From Nostocoides sp. F2B08 (GTDB taxonomy: Bacteria > Actinomycetota > Actinomycetes > Actinomycetales > Dermatophilaceae): DNA of 64,000 nucleotides. The notes below the pieces were generated by a model, which worked only from the letters and a program-made list of their open reading frames with translations, made no database searches and was not told the origin of the DNA. Made by a program: the position numbers and the translations under genes. The stretch covers positions 1 through 64,000 of the forward strand of contig NZ_WESE01000001.1 of the NCBI RefSeq assembly GCF_009184895.1, read 5' to 3'. Below are positions 48,933 to 58,801 of the stretch, piece after piece. Every line of letters starts with the position of its first letter. The stretch's first letter is position 1.

Positions 48933-49994
48933 TCAGGCCGGGGCCACGGGTGCAGCGGGCCCGCCGCCCGGCTCGGTGTCGGGCCGGATGTCGATCCGCC
49001 ATCCGGTGAGCTTGGCGGCGAGGCGGGCGTTCTGTCCCTCCTTGCCGATGGCGAGCGAGAGCTGGTAGTCGGGGACGACGACTCGGGCGGCCCGCAGCTT
49101 GGGGTCGACGACGTCGACGGACTCGACCCGAGACGGGGACAGCGCGGCTGCGATGAACACGGTCGGGTCGGTGGAGTAGTCGACGATGTCGATCTTCTCG
49201 CCCTTCAGCTCCGTCATGACGGCTCTGACCCGCGACCCCATGGGCCCGATACACGCACCCTTCGCGTTGACGCCCGGAACGGTCGAGTGCACCGCGATCT
49301 TGGTCCGGTGACCGGCCTCGCGGGCCAGGGCCGCGATCTCGACGGTCCCGTCGGCGATCTCGGGAACCTCGAGGGCGAAGAGCTTCTTGACGAGGTTCGG
49401 GTGGGTTCGCGACAACGTGATCTGTGGCCCTTTCAGACCGCGGCGGACGCTGACGACGTAGCACCGGAGCCGCTCGCCGTGGACGTACTGCTCCCCGGGG
49501 ACCTGCTCGGCGAGCGGCAGAATCCCCTCGACGGTTCCGAAGTCGACGGTGACGTGCCGCGGGTCGGGGCTCTGCTGGATGATGCCGGCGACGATGTCGC
49601 CTTCCTTGCCGCGGAAGTCGCCGAGGATGGCCTCGTCCTCCAGCTCGCGCATGCGCTGGACGATGACCTGACGTGCCGTCGACGCCGCGATCCGTCCGAA
49701 GCCGCTCAGCTGGTGCTCGAACTCCGGACCGAGTTCGCGGCGCACGCGCGTCCGCGGGGTCTGGTCCTCGTCGTCATCGGGTGCCGGGACCTCCTCGGTC
49801 ACCTCGTAGGCCTCACGTGCCCAGATCGTCAGCCGCCCGGTCTTGCGGTCGAGCTCGGCGCGTGCGTTGGGGTAGTGGTCCTCGGTGTGCAGATACGCCT
49901 GCAGCACGGCGTTCTCGATGGCCGGCACGAGGATGTCGAGCGAGACGTCGCGCTCGCGTTCGAGCGCTCGCAGTGCCTGCAGGTCGATGTCCAT
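48933..49994 (-). CDS. nusA: Transcription termination/antitermination factor NusA
   Basis: A 353-residue protein that binds RNA polymerase and RNA to set pausing and termination. The N-terminal domain (1-130) is followed by an S1 domain (about 135-205, [22 protein letters not shown]). Two KH domains follow ([27 protein letters not shown] and [25 protein letters not shown]). It has no C-terminal acidic repeats, as in other actinomycetes. It lies 44 bp after rimP in the same operon. Confidence 0.98.
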   Translation of the reverse strand: MDIDLQALRALERERDVSLDILVPAIENAVLQAYLHTEDHYPNARAELDRKTGRLTIWAREAYEVTEEVPAPDDDEDQTPRTRVRRELGPEFEHQLSGFGRIAASTARQVIVQRMRELEDEAILGDFRGKEGDIVAGIIQQSPDPRHVTVDFGTVEGILPLAEQVPGEQYVHGERLRCYVVSVRRGLKGPQITLSRTHPNLVKKLFALEVPEIADGTVEIAALAREAGHRTKIAVHSTVPGVNAKGACIGPMGSRVRAVMTELKGEKIDIVDYSTDPTVFIAAALSPSRVESVDVVDPKLRAARVVVPDYQLSLAIGKEGQNARLAAKLTGWRIDIRPDTEPGGGPAAPVAPA

Positions 49995-50038
49995 GGCTCT
50001 CTTCTCTCGTCGTCCGGTGTCGGTGGGTGTCGGTGCTC

Positions 50039-50548
50039 TCAGGCGTCGCTCTCCGCGCGCGAGAACTCCACGTCGATGCGGGCTCCGGCGATATCCGCAT
50101 ACGCGATGGTCTCGGTCCGTGCGGGCTCGCGCTTGGTCGCGGCGATCGAGATCGTCACGTCGTCGGGCCCGGCCGCGAGGATGCGACCACGCGTGTCCGG
50201 AGCGTCCGCACGGGAGATGATGACCAGGCGGCCGATCCCCCGCTGGTAGTGCCGCGGTCGGGTCAGGGGGCGACCCACGCCGGATGAGGTCACCTCGAGT
50301 GTGTAGGGCTGCTCGCCGAGGATGTCCGTGTCGTCGAGCGCGGCACTCACGACACGGGTCGCCTCCGCGACCTCGTCGAGTGACATCGGGTCCGTGGGTT
50401 CGCTCTGCGACACGGTCTCGTCGGTGGCTCGGTCCACGGCGATCCGGACCACCCTGCGTCGCCCGGCAGGAGTCACCTTGACCTCATCGACCACCAGCGG
50501 GGCCAGAGCGGGCTCGATGAGGGAGCGGATGCGGTCTACGACGCTCAC
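50039..50548 (-). CDS. rimP: Ribosome maturation factor RimP
   Basis: A 169-residue factor for 30S assembly. Features are [31 protein letters not shown] and [28 protein letters not shown], the classic RimP core. It is the first gene of the rimP-nusA-ylxR-infB operon. The GTG at 50548 has AAGGAC upstream. The 210-bp divergent gap to the DUF4439 gene must hold its promoter, but I cannot name the boxes. Confidence 0.96.
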   Translation of the reverse strand: MSVVDRIRSLIEPALAPLVVDEVKVTPAGRRRVVRIAVDRATDETVSQSEPTDPMSLDEVAEATRVVSAALDDTDILGEQPYTLEVTSSGVGRPLTRPRHYQRGIGRLVIISRADAPDTRGRILAAGPDDVTISIAATKREPARTETIAYADIAGARIDVEFSRAESDA

Positions 50549-50746
50549 GGGAGGTCAGTCCTTCTGCAGTTGTCGGTGTGGACGTGTCTATTGGGGCGTG
50601 CCTGTGGACGGTGGCGCGGTCCGCGCGCCGGCGTCCGGCGGGCCCGCCGTTGCCGGCAGGGCCCGTTGGGACAACTGTAGGCCAGGTGCCGATGCCGGGG
50701 TCGGTCCGTGACACGGTGGCGGCCTCGGACCGCGGGGACGCCGCGA

Positions 50747-50752
50747 TAGGTT
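50747..50752 (+). promoter_or_regulatory. -10 box of a leaderless promoter
   Basis: TAGGTT, six bases, then ATG at 50759. Confidence 0.45.
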
Positions 50753-50758
50753 CGTCGT

Positions 50759-51820
50759 ATGCGTCGGTCGGCCTCCCCTGTCGTGCCGGGGCGTCCGGGG
50801 CGAAGATCGGTGGTGCTGGGTGTCGCCGGCCTGCTCACCGGCTCACTCGCGGGCTGCTCCGTCCGGCTGGAGGACGACGCGCCGGCGATTCCGCTCGTGC
50901 CGACCCGCGAGTCGGTGCCCGCAGAGAACGCGTTGCTCTGGCTCCTCGCCGACAGTCGACGGCTGTCACTGTCCACCCGATCCGCCGTCTACCAGGAACA
51001 GGTGGCCGTACTGCGCAGTGCACTCCATCGGGCAGGGATCCCGATCGAGACCCTCGATGGGGCGATCGCCGGTGCGGGCGGCTCGACCTCCGCCACAGAG
51101 ACCCCAGCCGCACAACCGTCCGCTACCCGGCCTTCGGCCGCCCAGACCTCAGCCACACAGACCTCGGCCACACAGACCTCAGCCACACAGACCTCGGCCA
51201 CACTCACCTCAGCGTCGCCGAGCGCGTCGGCGCCGCCGGCGTCGCCCGGCGCTGCCCTGGACCGGATCGAGGAGCTCCGTCGATGCGGTCCGGGGGTCTT
51301 CCCCGTGGTCATGAGCCTGCTGGCCCAGCGCTGGGCCGCGGTCACGATCGCCGGGGAGCCGCTCCCGGAGCCCATGCTCGAGGAGGGGTCCGGCCGGATC
51401 TGGCGCTATCCCGCCCTGGCCCGGGAGTTCGCGGTGCTCACCCAACCAGCGGTCTACGCCCTCGAGGTCGTCTCCGCCCAGTCGCGCGACGACTCCCGGG
51501 AGGTCGCCATCGAGGCACTGTCGACCCTGCGTCTCCTCGCCCGTGAACAGGACGTCCGCGCAGCGGGAACGACGCCGCCGCCGGATCTCGGCTACGCCCT
51601 CCCCTTCAGGGTCGACTCCGAGGAGTCGGCTGCAGCGCTCGCCCGACACGTGCTGGCCACTCTCCTGTCGGGCTACGGCGCGCTGCTGTCGACCGTCACC
51701 GGCTCGGCGCAGGAGGACGCGGCGCGCGATGTCGTGACCTGGATCGGATCGGTCAGCTGGCTCGGCCAGGCGTGGGGACTCGCTCCGCAGGCCTTCCCGG
51801 GCACCGGGCCCGGCGCGTGA
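50759..51820 (+). CDS. DUF4439 domain lipoprotein
   Basis: A 353-residue exported protein. The signal peptide ends in a lipobox (LLTGSLAGC), giving a membrane-anchored protein. The rest is helical, with the DUF4439 pattern of ferritin-like bundles (NALLWLLADSRRLSLST, LREFAVLTQPAVYALEVVSAQ, ARHVLATLLSGYGALLSTV). A low-complexity Ser/Ala/Thr/Gln linker (about 110-155) is encoded by 15-bp tandem repeats. Whether metal is bound is unknown. Its stop overlaps the start of the kinase gene (GTGA), so the two are coupled. Confidence 0.85.
   Translation: MRRSASPVVPGRPGRRSVVLGVAGLLTGSLAGCSVRLEDDAPAIPLVPTRESVPAENALLWLLADSRRLSLSTRSAVYQEQVAVLRSALHRAGIPIETLDGAIAGAGGSTSATETPAAQPSATRPSAAQTSATQTSATQTSATQTSATLTSASPSASAPPASPGAALDRIEELRRCGPGVFPVVMSLLAQRWAAVTIAGEPLPEPMLEEGSGRIWRYPALAREFAVLTQPAVYALEVVSAQSRDDSREVAIEALSTLRLLAREQDVRAAGTTPPPDLGYALPFRVDSEESAAALARHVLATLLSGYGALLSTVTGSAQEDAARDVVTWIGSVSWLGQAWGLAPQAFPGTGPGA
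51141..51215 (+). repeat. 15-bp tandem repeat inside the DUF4439 gene
   Basis: Four good units and one degenerate unit of CACAGACCTCRGCCA run head to tail and encode SATQT/SAAQT repeats. Units alternate A and G at one position, so the real copying unit may be 30 bp. The period is a multiple of three, so copy changes keep the frame. Confidence 0.9.
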
Positions 51821-52734
51821 GTCACGTGCAACCGGGGCGGTACCCGCCGGCGGCTCCCTACGTGCCGGAGGGCTGGCTCGTTCGCATGTCCCGCCGTCCG
51901 GCAGAGGGTGGCCCGTCCGGTGCCGAGTGGGCCCTGCGCGTCAGACGGCTCATCGTCGAGTGTCTGGACCAGTGGGATCTCATGGTGACCGGACCGGCCT
52001 CGACCGGATGGACGGCGGTGGTCCTTCCGGTCACCCGCAACGGTCGACCGGCTGTGCTCAAGGTCGGGTGGCCTCATGTCGAGTCGGCGGCCGAGCACAC
52101 CGCACTCCAGCTCTGGGGTGGCCGGGGCGCGGCACGGCTCCTCGCAGCCGACCCCGGTCGCGGCGCGCTGCTGCTGGAGAGTCTCGACGCGGGCCGCACG
52201 CTTGCCGGACTGGATGCGTTCACAGCCTGCGACATCGCGGGTGACCTGCTTCGCCGTCTCCACGTGCCCGCCCCGCCCACGATCCCCAGCCTCGCCGACT
52301 ACCTCCGCCCGCATCTCGACCGACTCGACGACCCATCGGTGCCACGCCGATTCGCAGCACGGACCCGGGCTCTCGGAGACGAGCTGCTGGACGAGCGAGA
52401 CCACGTCGTCCTGCACACCGACCTGCACTACGAGAACGTTCTCGCCGGCTCGCGGGAGCCGTGGCTGGCGATCGATCCGAAGCCGTTCGCCGGGCACCCG
52501 GGCTTCGAGTTCCAGCCGCTCCTGCGCAATCGGGTGGCCGAGCTCGGGACCGGCGCAGGACTTCGCTGGAGCGTACGGCACCGGCTCGAACGCGCCGCGG
52601 AGGCGGCCGTGGTGGACCGTGAGGAGGCGCGCCTCTGGACTCTGCTGCACACGGGCCTGCAGATCCTCTGGGCACGCGACGACCCCGACCAGGCATCCGT
52701 GCACGTCGCCCTTTTCAAAGCACTCGAGGACTGA
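51817..52734 (+). CDS. APH(6)/hydroxyurea-type phosphotransferase family protein
   Basis: A 305-residue kinase-like protein of the aminoglycoside/hydroxyurea phosphotransferase family. The catalytic Brenner motif is HTDLHYENVLAG, and the metal-binding Asp is in WLAIDPKPFAGHPGFE. The nucleotide-binding lobe shows RPAVLKVGWPH. Members inactivate streptomycin or hydroxyurea, but many housekeeping homologues have other or unknown substrates, so resistance is not implied. The GTG at 51817 overlaps the DUF4439 stop; the longer frame from 51772 is not used. It converges with the phosphate transporter. Confidence 0.82.
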   Translation: MSHVQPGRYPPAAPYVPEGWLVRMSRRPAEGGPSGAEWALRVRRLIVECLDQWDLMVTGPASTGWTAVVLPVTRNGRPAVLKVGWPHVESAAEHTALQLWGGRGAARLLAADPGRGALLLESLDAGRTLAGLDAFTACDIAGDLLRRLHVPAPPTIPSLADYLRPHLDRLDDPSVPRRFAARTRALGDELLDERDHVVLHTDLHYENVLAGSREPWLAIDPKPFAGHPGFEFQPLLRNRVAELGTGAGLRWSVRHRLERAAEAAVVDREEARLWTLLHTGLQILWARDDPDQASVHVALFKALED

Positions 52735-52753
52735 CCAGACCGGGACGACACCG

Positions 52754-52775
52754 GACGACCTCCGCTCCGGTCGTC
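52754..52775. terminator. Hairpin between convergent genes
   Basis: GACGACC, 8-nt loop, GGTCGTC: a 7-bp stem 20 bp past the kinase stop, in the 106-bp gap before the phosphate transporter stop. Confidence 0.45.
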
Positions 52776-52840
52776 AGGACGGCGCCACCACCAGATGCGC
52801 CGCGTCGACCCGCCGCGAGCACGAGCACCCTCCTGCGGCC

Positions 52841-54412
52841 TCAGGCCGTCATCAAAGCCTGCAAGGCGAAGAAGAACAGAGCCGACAGCAGCGCCGATGC
52901 CGGCACCGTGATGACCCACGCCGAGAAGATCTTCATCAGGTGCGAGCGCTTGACGAGCTGCCGTTTGAGCGCTTTCTTGAGCTGACGCTGCTGGGCGGCC
53001 GTGATGACCGCCGCAGAACCCATCTCATCCAGTCGCGCGAGCATGAGCCGCTTGTCCTCGACCGAAGCGACCCGGAAGGTGCCCATGACCCGCTGGACCT
53101 CGGCGAAGTGCTCGTCGCCACGGTGACTGTGGATGACGTTCTCGATCACGCGGCCCATCCGCTGCTCGAGGAACTCGCGCAGGAATCCGACTCCGAAGAT
53201 CCCACCCAGGGCGACGTGCGTCGAGCTGACCGGCAGACCCAGCTGGCTCGCCACGATGACCGTCAGCCCCGCCGCGAGCGCGACGCAGAAGGCCCGTGAC
53301 CGGTCCAGCTCGGTGATCTCGGTCCCGACGGTGCGTATGAGCTTGGGGCCGAACAGCGCGAGACCGAGCGAGATCCCGAGCGCGCCGATCACGAGGACCC
53401 ACAACGGGATCACGGCCTCCGACCCACCGGTCCCTCCGACGAGCACCTCGACGATGCCGGCCAGGGGTCCGACGGCGTTGGCGACGTCGTTGGCACCATG
53501 GGCGAACGACAGCAGGGCCGCGGCGAAGATCAGCGGGAGCGTGAACAGCTGGTTCACGCCGTCCCGATCCGCCGTCAGGCGGGGCGCCCGGCGGGCGATC
53601 CTCGGACGGGTGGTCGAGAACACGACGACGCCCATGACCAGCCCGAGGAGCATGGCGGTCGGCGTCCTGATGGTGATGACGTTCTGCACACCCTTCAGGG
53701 CGATGTACGTCGTGAACGTCCACGCCATGAACCCGAGGAGGTAGGGCACGAACCGAACCGCCGCGGCCACCGGATCGTCCTGCCACAGGACGAGTCGCTT
53801 CAGCGCGTAGAGCGTCCCGGCGGCTATCAGTCCGCCGGCGAGCGGCGAGATCACCCAGCTCGAGACGATCGCGCCCATCGCGGGCCAGTTGACGATGGCC
53901 CAGCCGGACGACGCCATCCCGGCCCCCATGACCCCTCCCACGATCGAGTGCGTGGTCGAGACCGGGGCGCCGACCCACGTGGCGAGGTTGAGCCAGATGG
54001 CGGCACCGAGGAGTGCGCCCATCATGACCCACACGAACACCTGCGGGTCGCCGATGTCCTCGGGGTCGATGATGCCGTTCTTGACCGTGCTCACCACCTC
54101 GCCGCCGGCGATGATGGCGCCCGCCGCCTCGAAGACCGCGGCGATGACGATCGCCATGGGCAGCGTCAACGCGAACGAACCGACCGCCGGACCGACATTG
54201 TTGGCGACGTCGTTCGCGCCGATGTTCATCGCCATGTAGGCGCCGATCACGGCCGCCGCCACGAGGAGGTACACCTGGTCGATGTATCCGAACTGGGTGC
54301 CGGTGAAGATCATCACGGCGACCGCGAAGATGAGGGCTGTGCCGATGCGGGCCACCTCGGCCCGGCTGATCCCGGCTGCGCGCTCGACCTTGCGGAAGTC
54401 CTTGAGCTTCAT
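52841..54412 (-). CDS. PiT family inorganic phosphate transporter
   Basis: A 523-residue membrane protein with about twelve helices. The two PiT signature repeats are MNIGANDVANNVGPAVGS and AHGANDVANAVGPLAG, and the PVSSTH/PVSTTHS motifs occur in both halves. It moves metal-phosphate with protons or sodium. The start at 54412 (MKLKDFRKVERAAG) has AGGAAG upstream and is preferred to the frame from 54583, which adds a basic low-complexity stretch. The C-terminal ~100 residues form a cytoplasmic extension ending in a last helix. A PHO-box-like repeat lies at 54622-54645. Confidence 0.94.
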   Translation of the reverse strand: MKLKDFRKVERAAGISRAEVARIGTALIFAVAVMIFTGTQFGYIDQVYLLVAAAVIGAYMAMNIGANDVANNVGPAVGSFALTLPMAIVIAAVFEAAGAIIAGGEVVSTVKNGIIDPEDIGDPQVFVWVMMGALLGAAIWLNLATWVGAPVSTTHSIVGGVMGAGMASSGWAIVNWPAMGAIVSSWVISPLAGGLIAAGTLYALKRLVLWQDDPVAAAVRFVPYLLGFMAWTFTTYIALKGVQNVITIRTPTAMLLGLVMGVVVFSTTRPRIARRAPRLTADRDGVNQLFTLPLIFAAALLSFAHGANDVANAVGPLAGIVEVLVGGTGGSEAVIPLWVLVIGALGISLGLALFGPKLIRTVGTEITELDRSRAFCVALAAGLTVIVASQLGLPVSSTHVALGGIFGVGFLREFLEQRMGRVIENVIHSHRGDEHFAEVQRVMGTFRVASVEDKRLMLARLDEMGSAAVITAAQQRQLKKALKRQLVKRSHLMKIFSAWVITVPASALLSALFFFALQALMTA

Positions 54413-54555
54413 CACGTCGTCTTCCTGGCGCGCGACCGGGGGCGAGCCGTCGATGCGGTGAACTGTCGGATGTCGGGCCTGCCGGGCGACAGCGTCGCCC
54501 CCCGTGACCGGGAAGACGTGCCGTGGACGGTGGCTGAAGGGGTGTGACGAGGGAC

Positions 54556-54578
54556 GAGACCGGCACGGAGCCGGTCTC
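54556..54578. terminator. Hairpin between the TauE gene and the phosphate transporter
   Basis: GAGACCGGC / GCCGGTCTC, a 9-bp stem with a 5-nt loop. It probably ends the proS-HAD-TauE transcript. Confidence 0.6.
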
Positions 54579-54621
54579 GACATCGACGGTACCCTCCCGG
54601 ATCGTCGAGCGGCAACGTTGC

Positions 54622-54645
54622 GTTCACCCTCTGTACACGTTCACC
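54622..54645. promoter_or_regulatory. PHO-box-like direct repeats
   Basis: GTTCACC occurs at 54622-54628 and 54639-54645, with GTACACG at 54633-54639, 11 bp after the first. Streptomyces PhoP boxes are 11-bp direct repeats with a GTTCACC core. The site is about 210 bp upstream of the PiT gene, overlapping the TauE stop. The orientation and distance are not ideal. Confidence 0.3.
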
Positions 54646-55420
54646 AGATTCCCAGCAGATCCCCGCCGATCCGCACGATGAAGGCGAGGATGACGAGCAT
54701 GAACACGACGCGCACGAAGGTACTTCCGCGAGCAACGGCGGTGCGCGCCCCGACGTACCCTCCGACGATGTTCATCGCCGCCATGAGCAGGCCCACCCGC
54801 CACATGACGTGGCCGCCGGGGATGAACACGACGAGGGCTCCGAGGTTGGTGGCGAAGTTGGTGATCTTGGCCTTGGCGCTCGCCTCGAGGAACGCGTAGC
54901 CGAGCAGCCCCACGAGCGCGAAGACGAGGAACGACCCCGTGCCGGGGCCGAGCGCGCCGTCGTACACGCCGATGAGAAGGCCCACGGCCATCGCGGTGGC
55001 GCCGTGGCGGACGCCGGTGTAGCGCAGCGCCGTGACCGTCCCGAGGGAGGGCTTGAAGAGCGTGTACGTCCCGACGACGACGAGCATGACGAGGATGATC
55101 GGGTTGAAGGCGGACTTCGGGATGTTCAGACCGATCAGGGCTCCCCCGATCGCACCGACGAAGGCGACCGCAGCCATCGGCAGGGCGGTGCGCAGGTCCG
55201 GCCGGATGCGTCTCCAGTAGGTGATCGAACTCGTGGCGGTCCCGAAGATCGAGGAGATCTTGTTCGTGGCGAGCAGCTGCGCCGGCGATGCTCCCGGGAA
55301 CCCCAGCACGAGCGCCGGCAGCTGGATCAGCCCTCCGCCACCGACGACGGCATCCACCCAGCCCGCGGCGAAGCCGGCCACGGCCATGACGAGGAGCAGC
55401 CCGAGGTCGACGTCACTCAC
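54641..55420 (-). CDS. TauE/SafE family membrane protein
   Basis: A 259-residue protein with about eight helices. It has the family repeats GFAAGWVDAVVGGGGLIQLPALVLGFPGASP and IGVYDGALGPGTGSFLVFALVGLLGYAF. Members export or import sulphite, sulphoacetate or other small anions; the substrate here is unknown. Its start overlaps the HAD gene stop by eight bases, which in turn overlaps proS, so it is the third gene of the proS operon. A second, more distant TauE/SafE protein lies on the other side of proS (58027-58794). Confidence 0.88.
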   Translation of the reverse strand: MSDVDLGLLLVMAVAGFAAGWVDAVVGGGGLIQLPALVLGFPGASPAQLLATNKISSIFGTATSSITYWRRIRPDLRTALPMAAVAFVGAIGGALIGLNIPKSAFNPIILVMLVVVGTYTLFKPSLGTVTALRYTGVRHGATAMAVGLLIGVYDGALGPGTGSFLVFALVGLLGYAFLEASAKAKITNFATNLGALVVFIPGGHVMWRVGLLMAAMNIVGGYVGARTAVARGSTFVRVVFMLVILAFIVRIGGDLLGIW

Positions 55421-56183
55421 TGCGTCGCCAGCGCTCGATCACACCCGCGATCTCACTGAGCTCGTGGACCACCGCGTCCGGCTCCGCGTCCACCTCGACC
55501 CGTTGGTCGGCTGGCAGGCGGGTGTGCGGGATCCAGATGGCCCGCATCCCGATCTGCTGGGGACCGTGGACGTCCTCGAACAGGCGGTCACCGACGTAGA
55601 CCGACCGCTCCGGCGGCACCCCGAGCGCTGCGCATACGGCGTGGAACGCCTCCGGGTGCGGCTTGACCACGTGGATCTCGCTGGAGTACACGTCGGCGTC
55701 GATCAGATCGAGGACTCCGTCACGACGGAAGAGGTCGCGGTGGTATGCGCTGCTCCAGATCGTGTTCGACAGCACGCCGATCCGTAGTCCGGCTGACCGC
55801 AGGCTCTCCCACAGTGGTCTGACCTGCGGATCCGTGTGGGTGTGGGGCTCCCAGAAACGTCGGTACGCGGCGAGTGCGAGAAGGTGCCGATCGTGCTCGG
55901 GGTCGACACCGGCCATCGCGAGCACGTCGTCCAGGTGTGCGCTTGAGTGCTCCTGACGGCCGCGCCTCCAGGTGTCGGTCTCGGCCTCGAGGATTCGCTC
56001 GGCCAGGCGGTGCGCGGCCTCCAGGTCGGCCTCGGAGACTCGCGGGGAGTCGACCGCGACGCCGTGGATCTCCCGGGCGAAGACCCGCCACTGCTCGCCG
56101 ATGTCCACCTCGTGCCAGGGCGTGAGGGTGCCGCCCCAGTCGAAGATGACCGCCTCGACCGACGCTCGGCGCGCAGATCTCAC
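55413..56183 (-). CDS. HAD superfamily hydrolase
   Basis: A 256-residue enzyme-like protein. Motif I is [10 protein letters not shown], where the second Asp of DxDxT is Gly, so the usual general acid-base is missing. Motif II is GVLSNT, motif III the Lys in VVKPHPEAF, and motif [14 protein letters not shown]. The all-helical cap (about 25-110) is of the C1 type. DxG variants occur in other HAD families; activity needs testing. It overlaps proS by four bases and TauE by eight. Confidence 0.87.
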   Translation of the reverse strand: MRSARRASVEAVIFDWGGTLTPWHEVDIGEQWRVFAREIHGVAVDSPRVSEADLEAAHRLAERILEAETDTWRRGRQEHSSAHLDDVLAMAGVDPEHDRHLLALAAYRRFWEPHTHTDPQVRPLWESLRSAGLRIGVLSNTIWSSAYHRDLFRRDGVLDLIDADVYSSEIHVVKPHPEAFHAVCAALGVPPERSVYVGDRLFEDVHGPQQIGMRAIWIPHTRLPADQRVEVDAEPDAVVHELSEIAGVIERWRRSE

Positions 56184-57949
56184 CCGTGCCCGATCTCGGC
56201 CCGGATCTCGGCCACGGCGGTGCCGGTCGGAACGGACCGGCGCTCACCGCTGCGGCGGTCCTTGATCTCGACCTCGCCGTCGGCCAGTCCGCGACCGACG
56301 ACGACGATCGTCGGGATGCCGATGAGCTCGGCGTCCTTGAACTTGACGCCCGGGCTGACCCCGGTCCGGTCGTCGAGCAGCACCGAGACGCCCGAGCCCT
56401 CGAGGGCCCTGGTCAGCTCCTCGGCGAAGGTGAAGACCGCCTGGTCCTTTCCGGTGGCGACGATATGGACGTCCGCCGGCGACAGCGCTCGCGGCCAGAC
56501 CAGGCCGTGCTCGTCGTGGTTGCCCTCGGCGACGCAGGCCACCGCCCGGGACACACCCACGCCGTACGAGCCCATGATCACGGTGCGCAGCCGCCCCGTC
56601 TCGTCGAGCACCTTCAGATCCAGCGCTTCGGCGTACTTGCGGCCGAGCTGGAAGATGTGACCCATCTCGATCCCACGGGCGCTCTCCAGCGGCGCACCGC
56701 AGGACGGGCACGGGTCGCCGTCGCGGACCTCGGCCGCCTCGATCGTGCCATCGGCCGTGAAGTCGCGGCCGGCGACCAGGTCGAAGACGTGCCGGCCAGC
56801 CTCGTCGGCACCGGTGACCCACGCGGTTCCGTCCACGACCCGGGGGTCGAGCAGGTACCGGATCCCGCTCTGGTGTGTCGTCCCGAGCACCCCGGGCCCG
56901 ATGTAGCCCTTGGCCAGCTCGGGATGGGCTGCGAAGTCTTCCTCCCCGAACGGGGAGACGGTCGCGGGGTCGACCTGTGCCGCCAGCCGCTTCTCGTCCA
57001 CCTCGCGGTCGCCGGGCAGCCCGATGGCCAGCGGCTCACGGGTGCCGTCGGGGTGGGTGAGCATGACGACGACGTTCTTCAGCGTGTCGGCCGCTGACCA
57101 CGCCCGTCCGTCCGGCCGAGGGTGGTCGGCATTCGCCGCCGCGACGAGGGTCTCGATCGTCGGGGTGTCGGGGGTGTCCTCGACATGAGCGGCGGGCAGT
57201 CCGTCGAAGGGCACGCTGTCGGGAACCGGGACCCGGACCGCCTCGACGTTGGCGGCATATCCGCACGACGTGCACCGGACGTAGGTGTCCTCGCCGTTGT
57301 CCGCGGTGGCGAGGAACTCCTCACTCTTGCTGCCGCCCATGGCGCCTGCCATGGCCTCGACGATGACGTAGTGGAACCCCAGACGGTCGAAGATGCGGAT
57401 GTAGGCGTCGCGGTGCAGCTGGTAGCTCTTGTCCAGCCCGGCCTCGTCGATGTCGAAGGAGTACGAGTCCTTCATGACGAACTCGCGGCCGCGGAGCAGC
57501 CCGGCCCGCGGGCGGGCCTCATCCCGGTACTTCGTCTGGATCTGGTAGATCGCGAGCGGCAGGTCCTTGTAGGAGCTGAACACGTCCTTCACCGCGAGGG
57601 TGAACAGCTCTTCGTGGGTCGGGCCGAGGAGGTAGTCCGCGCCCTTGCGGTCCTTGAGCCGGAAGATGTTGTCGCCGTACTCCGTCCAGCGGCCGGAGGC
57701 CTCGAACGGCTCCTTCGGGAGCAGCGCGGGGAACAGCAGCTCCTGTGAGCCGATCGCGTCCATCTCCTCCCGGACGATGTCCTCGACACGGCGGAACACC
57801 TTCAGCCCGAGAGGGAGCCACGTGTAGATGCCGGGGCTGACCCTGCGGATGTACCCCGCGCGGACCAGTAGGCGGTGGCTGGGGACCTCTGCGTCGGCGG
57901 GATCCTCCCGGAGGGTACGGAGGAACAGCGTCGACATGCGCATGGCCAC
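56180..57949 (-). CDS. proS: Prolyl-tRNA synthetase
   Basis: A 589-residue class II synthetase of the bacterial long form with the INS editing domain. Motif 1 is near [25 protein letters not shown], motif 2 includes [25 protein letters not shown], and motif 3 is [18 protein letters not shown]. The INS domain spans about 235-390. The GTG at 57949 follows AGGAG by ten bases. The ATG at 57943 and the long frame to 58003 are less likely. It heads an operon with the HAD and TauE genes. Confidence 0.97.
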   Translation of the reverse strand: MAMRMSTLFLRTLREDPADAEVPSHRLLVRAGYIRRVSPGIYTWLPLGLKVFRRVEDIVREEMDAIGSQELLFPALLPKEPFEASGRWTEYGDNIFRLKDRKGADYLLGPTHEELFTLAVKDVFSSYKDLPLAIYQIQTKYRDEARPRAGLLRGREFVMKDSYSFDIDEAGLDKSYQLHRDAYIRIFDRLGFHYVIVEAMAGAMGGSKSEEFLATADNGEDTYVRCTSCGYAANVEAVRVPVPDSVPFDGLPAAHVEDTPDTPTIETLVAAANADHPRPDGRAWSAADTLKNVVVMLTHPDGTREPLAIGLPGDREVDEKRLAAQVDPATVSPFGEEDFAAHPELAKGYIGPGVLGTTHQSGIRYLLDPRVVDGTAWVTGADEAGRHVFDLVAGRDFTADGTIEAAEVRDGDPCPSCGAPLESARGIEMGHIFQLGRKYAEALDLKVLDETGRLRTVIMGSYGVGVSRAVACVAEGNHDEHGLVWPRALSPADVHIVATGKDQAVFTFAEELTRALEGSGVSVLLDDRTGVSPGVKFKDAELIGIPTIVVVGRGLADGEVEIKDRRSGERRSVPTGTAVAEIRAEIGHG

Positions 57950-58026
57950 GAGGGGAGTCTCCTGGAAGTGGAGGGCGGGTGAACCCGGCAAGGATACCGA
58001 CACCTCACCTGGAGGGCGTCCCCTGA

Positions 58027-58794
58027 TCAGCTGGCCAGACCGGTCTGGGCGAGGACGAACACCGCCATACCCAACACGAAGACGCCGAAGCCGCGACGCA
58101 ACCGGTCAGGGTCGATCGTGCCCGCGAGGCGTCCGCCGATGACACTGCCGAGCAGGGCGAGAGCCGTGACCGCCAGCGCGAGCCTCCAGTCGATCTGCAC
58201 GGCGGAGAGGTACCCGGCCAGGGCGGCGAAGGACTTCATGGCGATGACGAGGAGACTGGTTCCGACGGCGACCGCCATGGGCAGCCCACCGAGAAGGACG
58301 AGGGCCGGGACGACGAGAAACCCTCCGCCCGCCCCGACGATGCCCGTCACGAGGCCGACGACGACACCCTCGAGCAGCACCAGGGCGACGTGATGCTCCC
58401 CCTCCTCACGAGCCGCCATGTCGCGGCGGCCACGGATCATGGCGATGGAGGTCGCCAGCATCATCAGCGCGAAGCCGACGAGCAGGACGGTATCGGGAAC
58501 CAGGGGACCCAGGCGGCCCCCGATATAGGCGCCGACCATGGCCGTCGCACCGAAGACGAGTCCGGTTCGCCATCGGACACGGCCGGCTCGGGCGTGTGTC
58601 ACGAGGGCACCGATCGAGGTGATACCGACCACGACGAGCGACGTCGCTATCGCTTCCTTCGTCTCCAGACCGGCGACGTAGATAAGCAGCGGCACGGTGA
58701 GGATCGACCCTCCCCCACCGAAGAGCCCGAGTGTGACGCCGACGAGGACCGCGAGAGCGAGGGTCAGCAGGAACACGCCCACAGCATACCCCAT
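58027..58794 (-). CDS. TauE/SafE family transporter with a palindromic operator at its start
   Basis: A 255-residue membrane protein with eight or so helices in two repeats ([25 protein letters not shown] and [24 protein letters not shown]). It resembles sulphite/sulphur-anion exporters often linked to persulphide stress. The ATG at 58794 lies inside a 16-bp perfect palindrome, and TAAATA just upstream could be the -10 box, so the mRNA may start at or near the ATG. If that ATG is untranscribed, GTG codons at 58782 and 58776 are alternatives. It lies eight bases after the GNAT gene on the same strand. Confidence 0.87.
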   Translation of the reverse strand: MGYAVGVFLLTLALAVLVGVTLGLFGGGGSILTVPLLIYVAGLETKEAIATSLVVVGITSIGALVTHARAGRVRWRTGLVFGATAMVGAYIGGRLGPLVPDTVLLVGFALMMLATSIAMIRGRRDMAAREEGEHHVALVLLEGVVVGLVTGIVGAGGGFLVVPALVLLGGLPMAVAVGTSLLVIAMKSFAALAGYLSAVQIDWRLALAVTALALLGSVIGGRLAGTIDPDRLRRGFGVFVLGMAVFVLAQTGLAS

Positions 58795-58801
58795 GGGGTA
58801 T
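58786..58801. promoter_or_regulatory. CsoR/CstR-like palindromic operator
   Basis: ATACCCCATGGGGTAT is a perfect 16-bp palindrome. It covers the start codon of the TauE/SafE gene and overlaps TAAATA (58799-58804 on the minus strand). Operators of the CsoR/CstR (DUF156) family are GC-rich dyads of the form ATACCCC..GGGGTAT. CstR controls TauE-type and other sulphur genes in staphylococci. No DUF156 gene is in the window. Confidence 0.6.

Noticed and set aside
51817-52734. Drug-resistance determinant
   Set aside because: Only family membership is seen. The gene is coupled to a DUF4439 lipoprotein in a housekeeping neighbourhood with no mobile element, so a resistance role is not supported.
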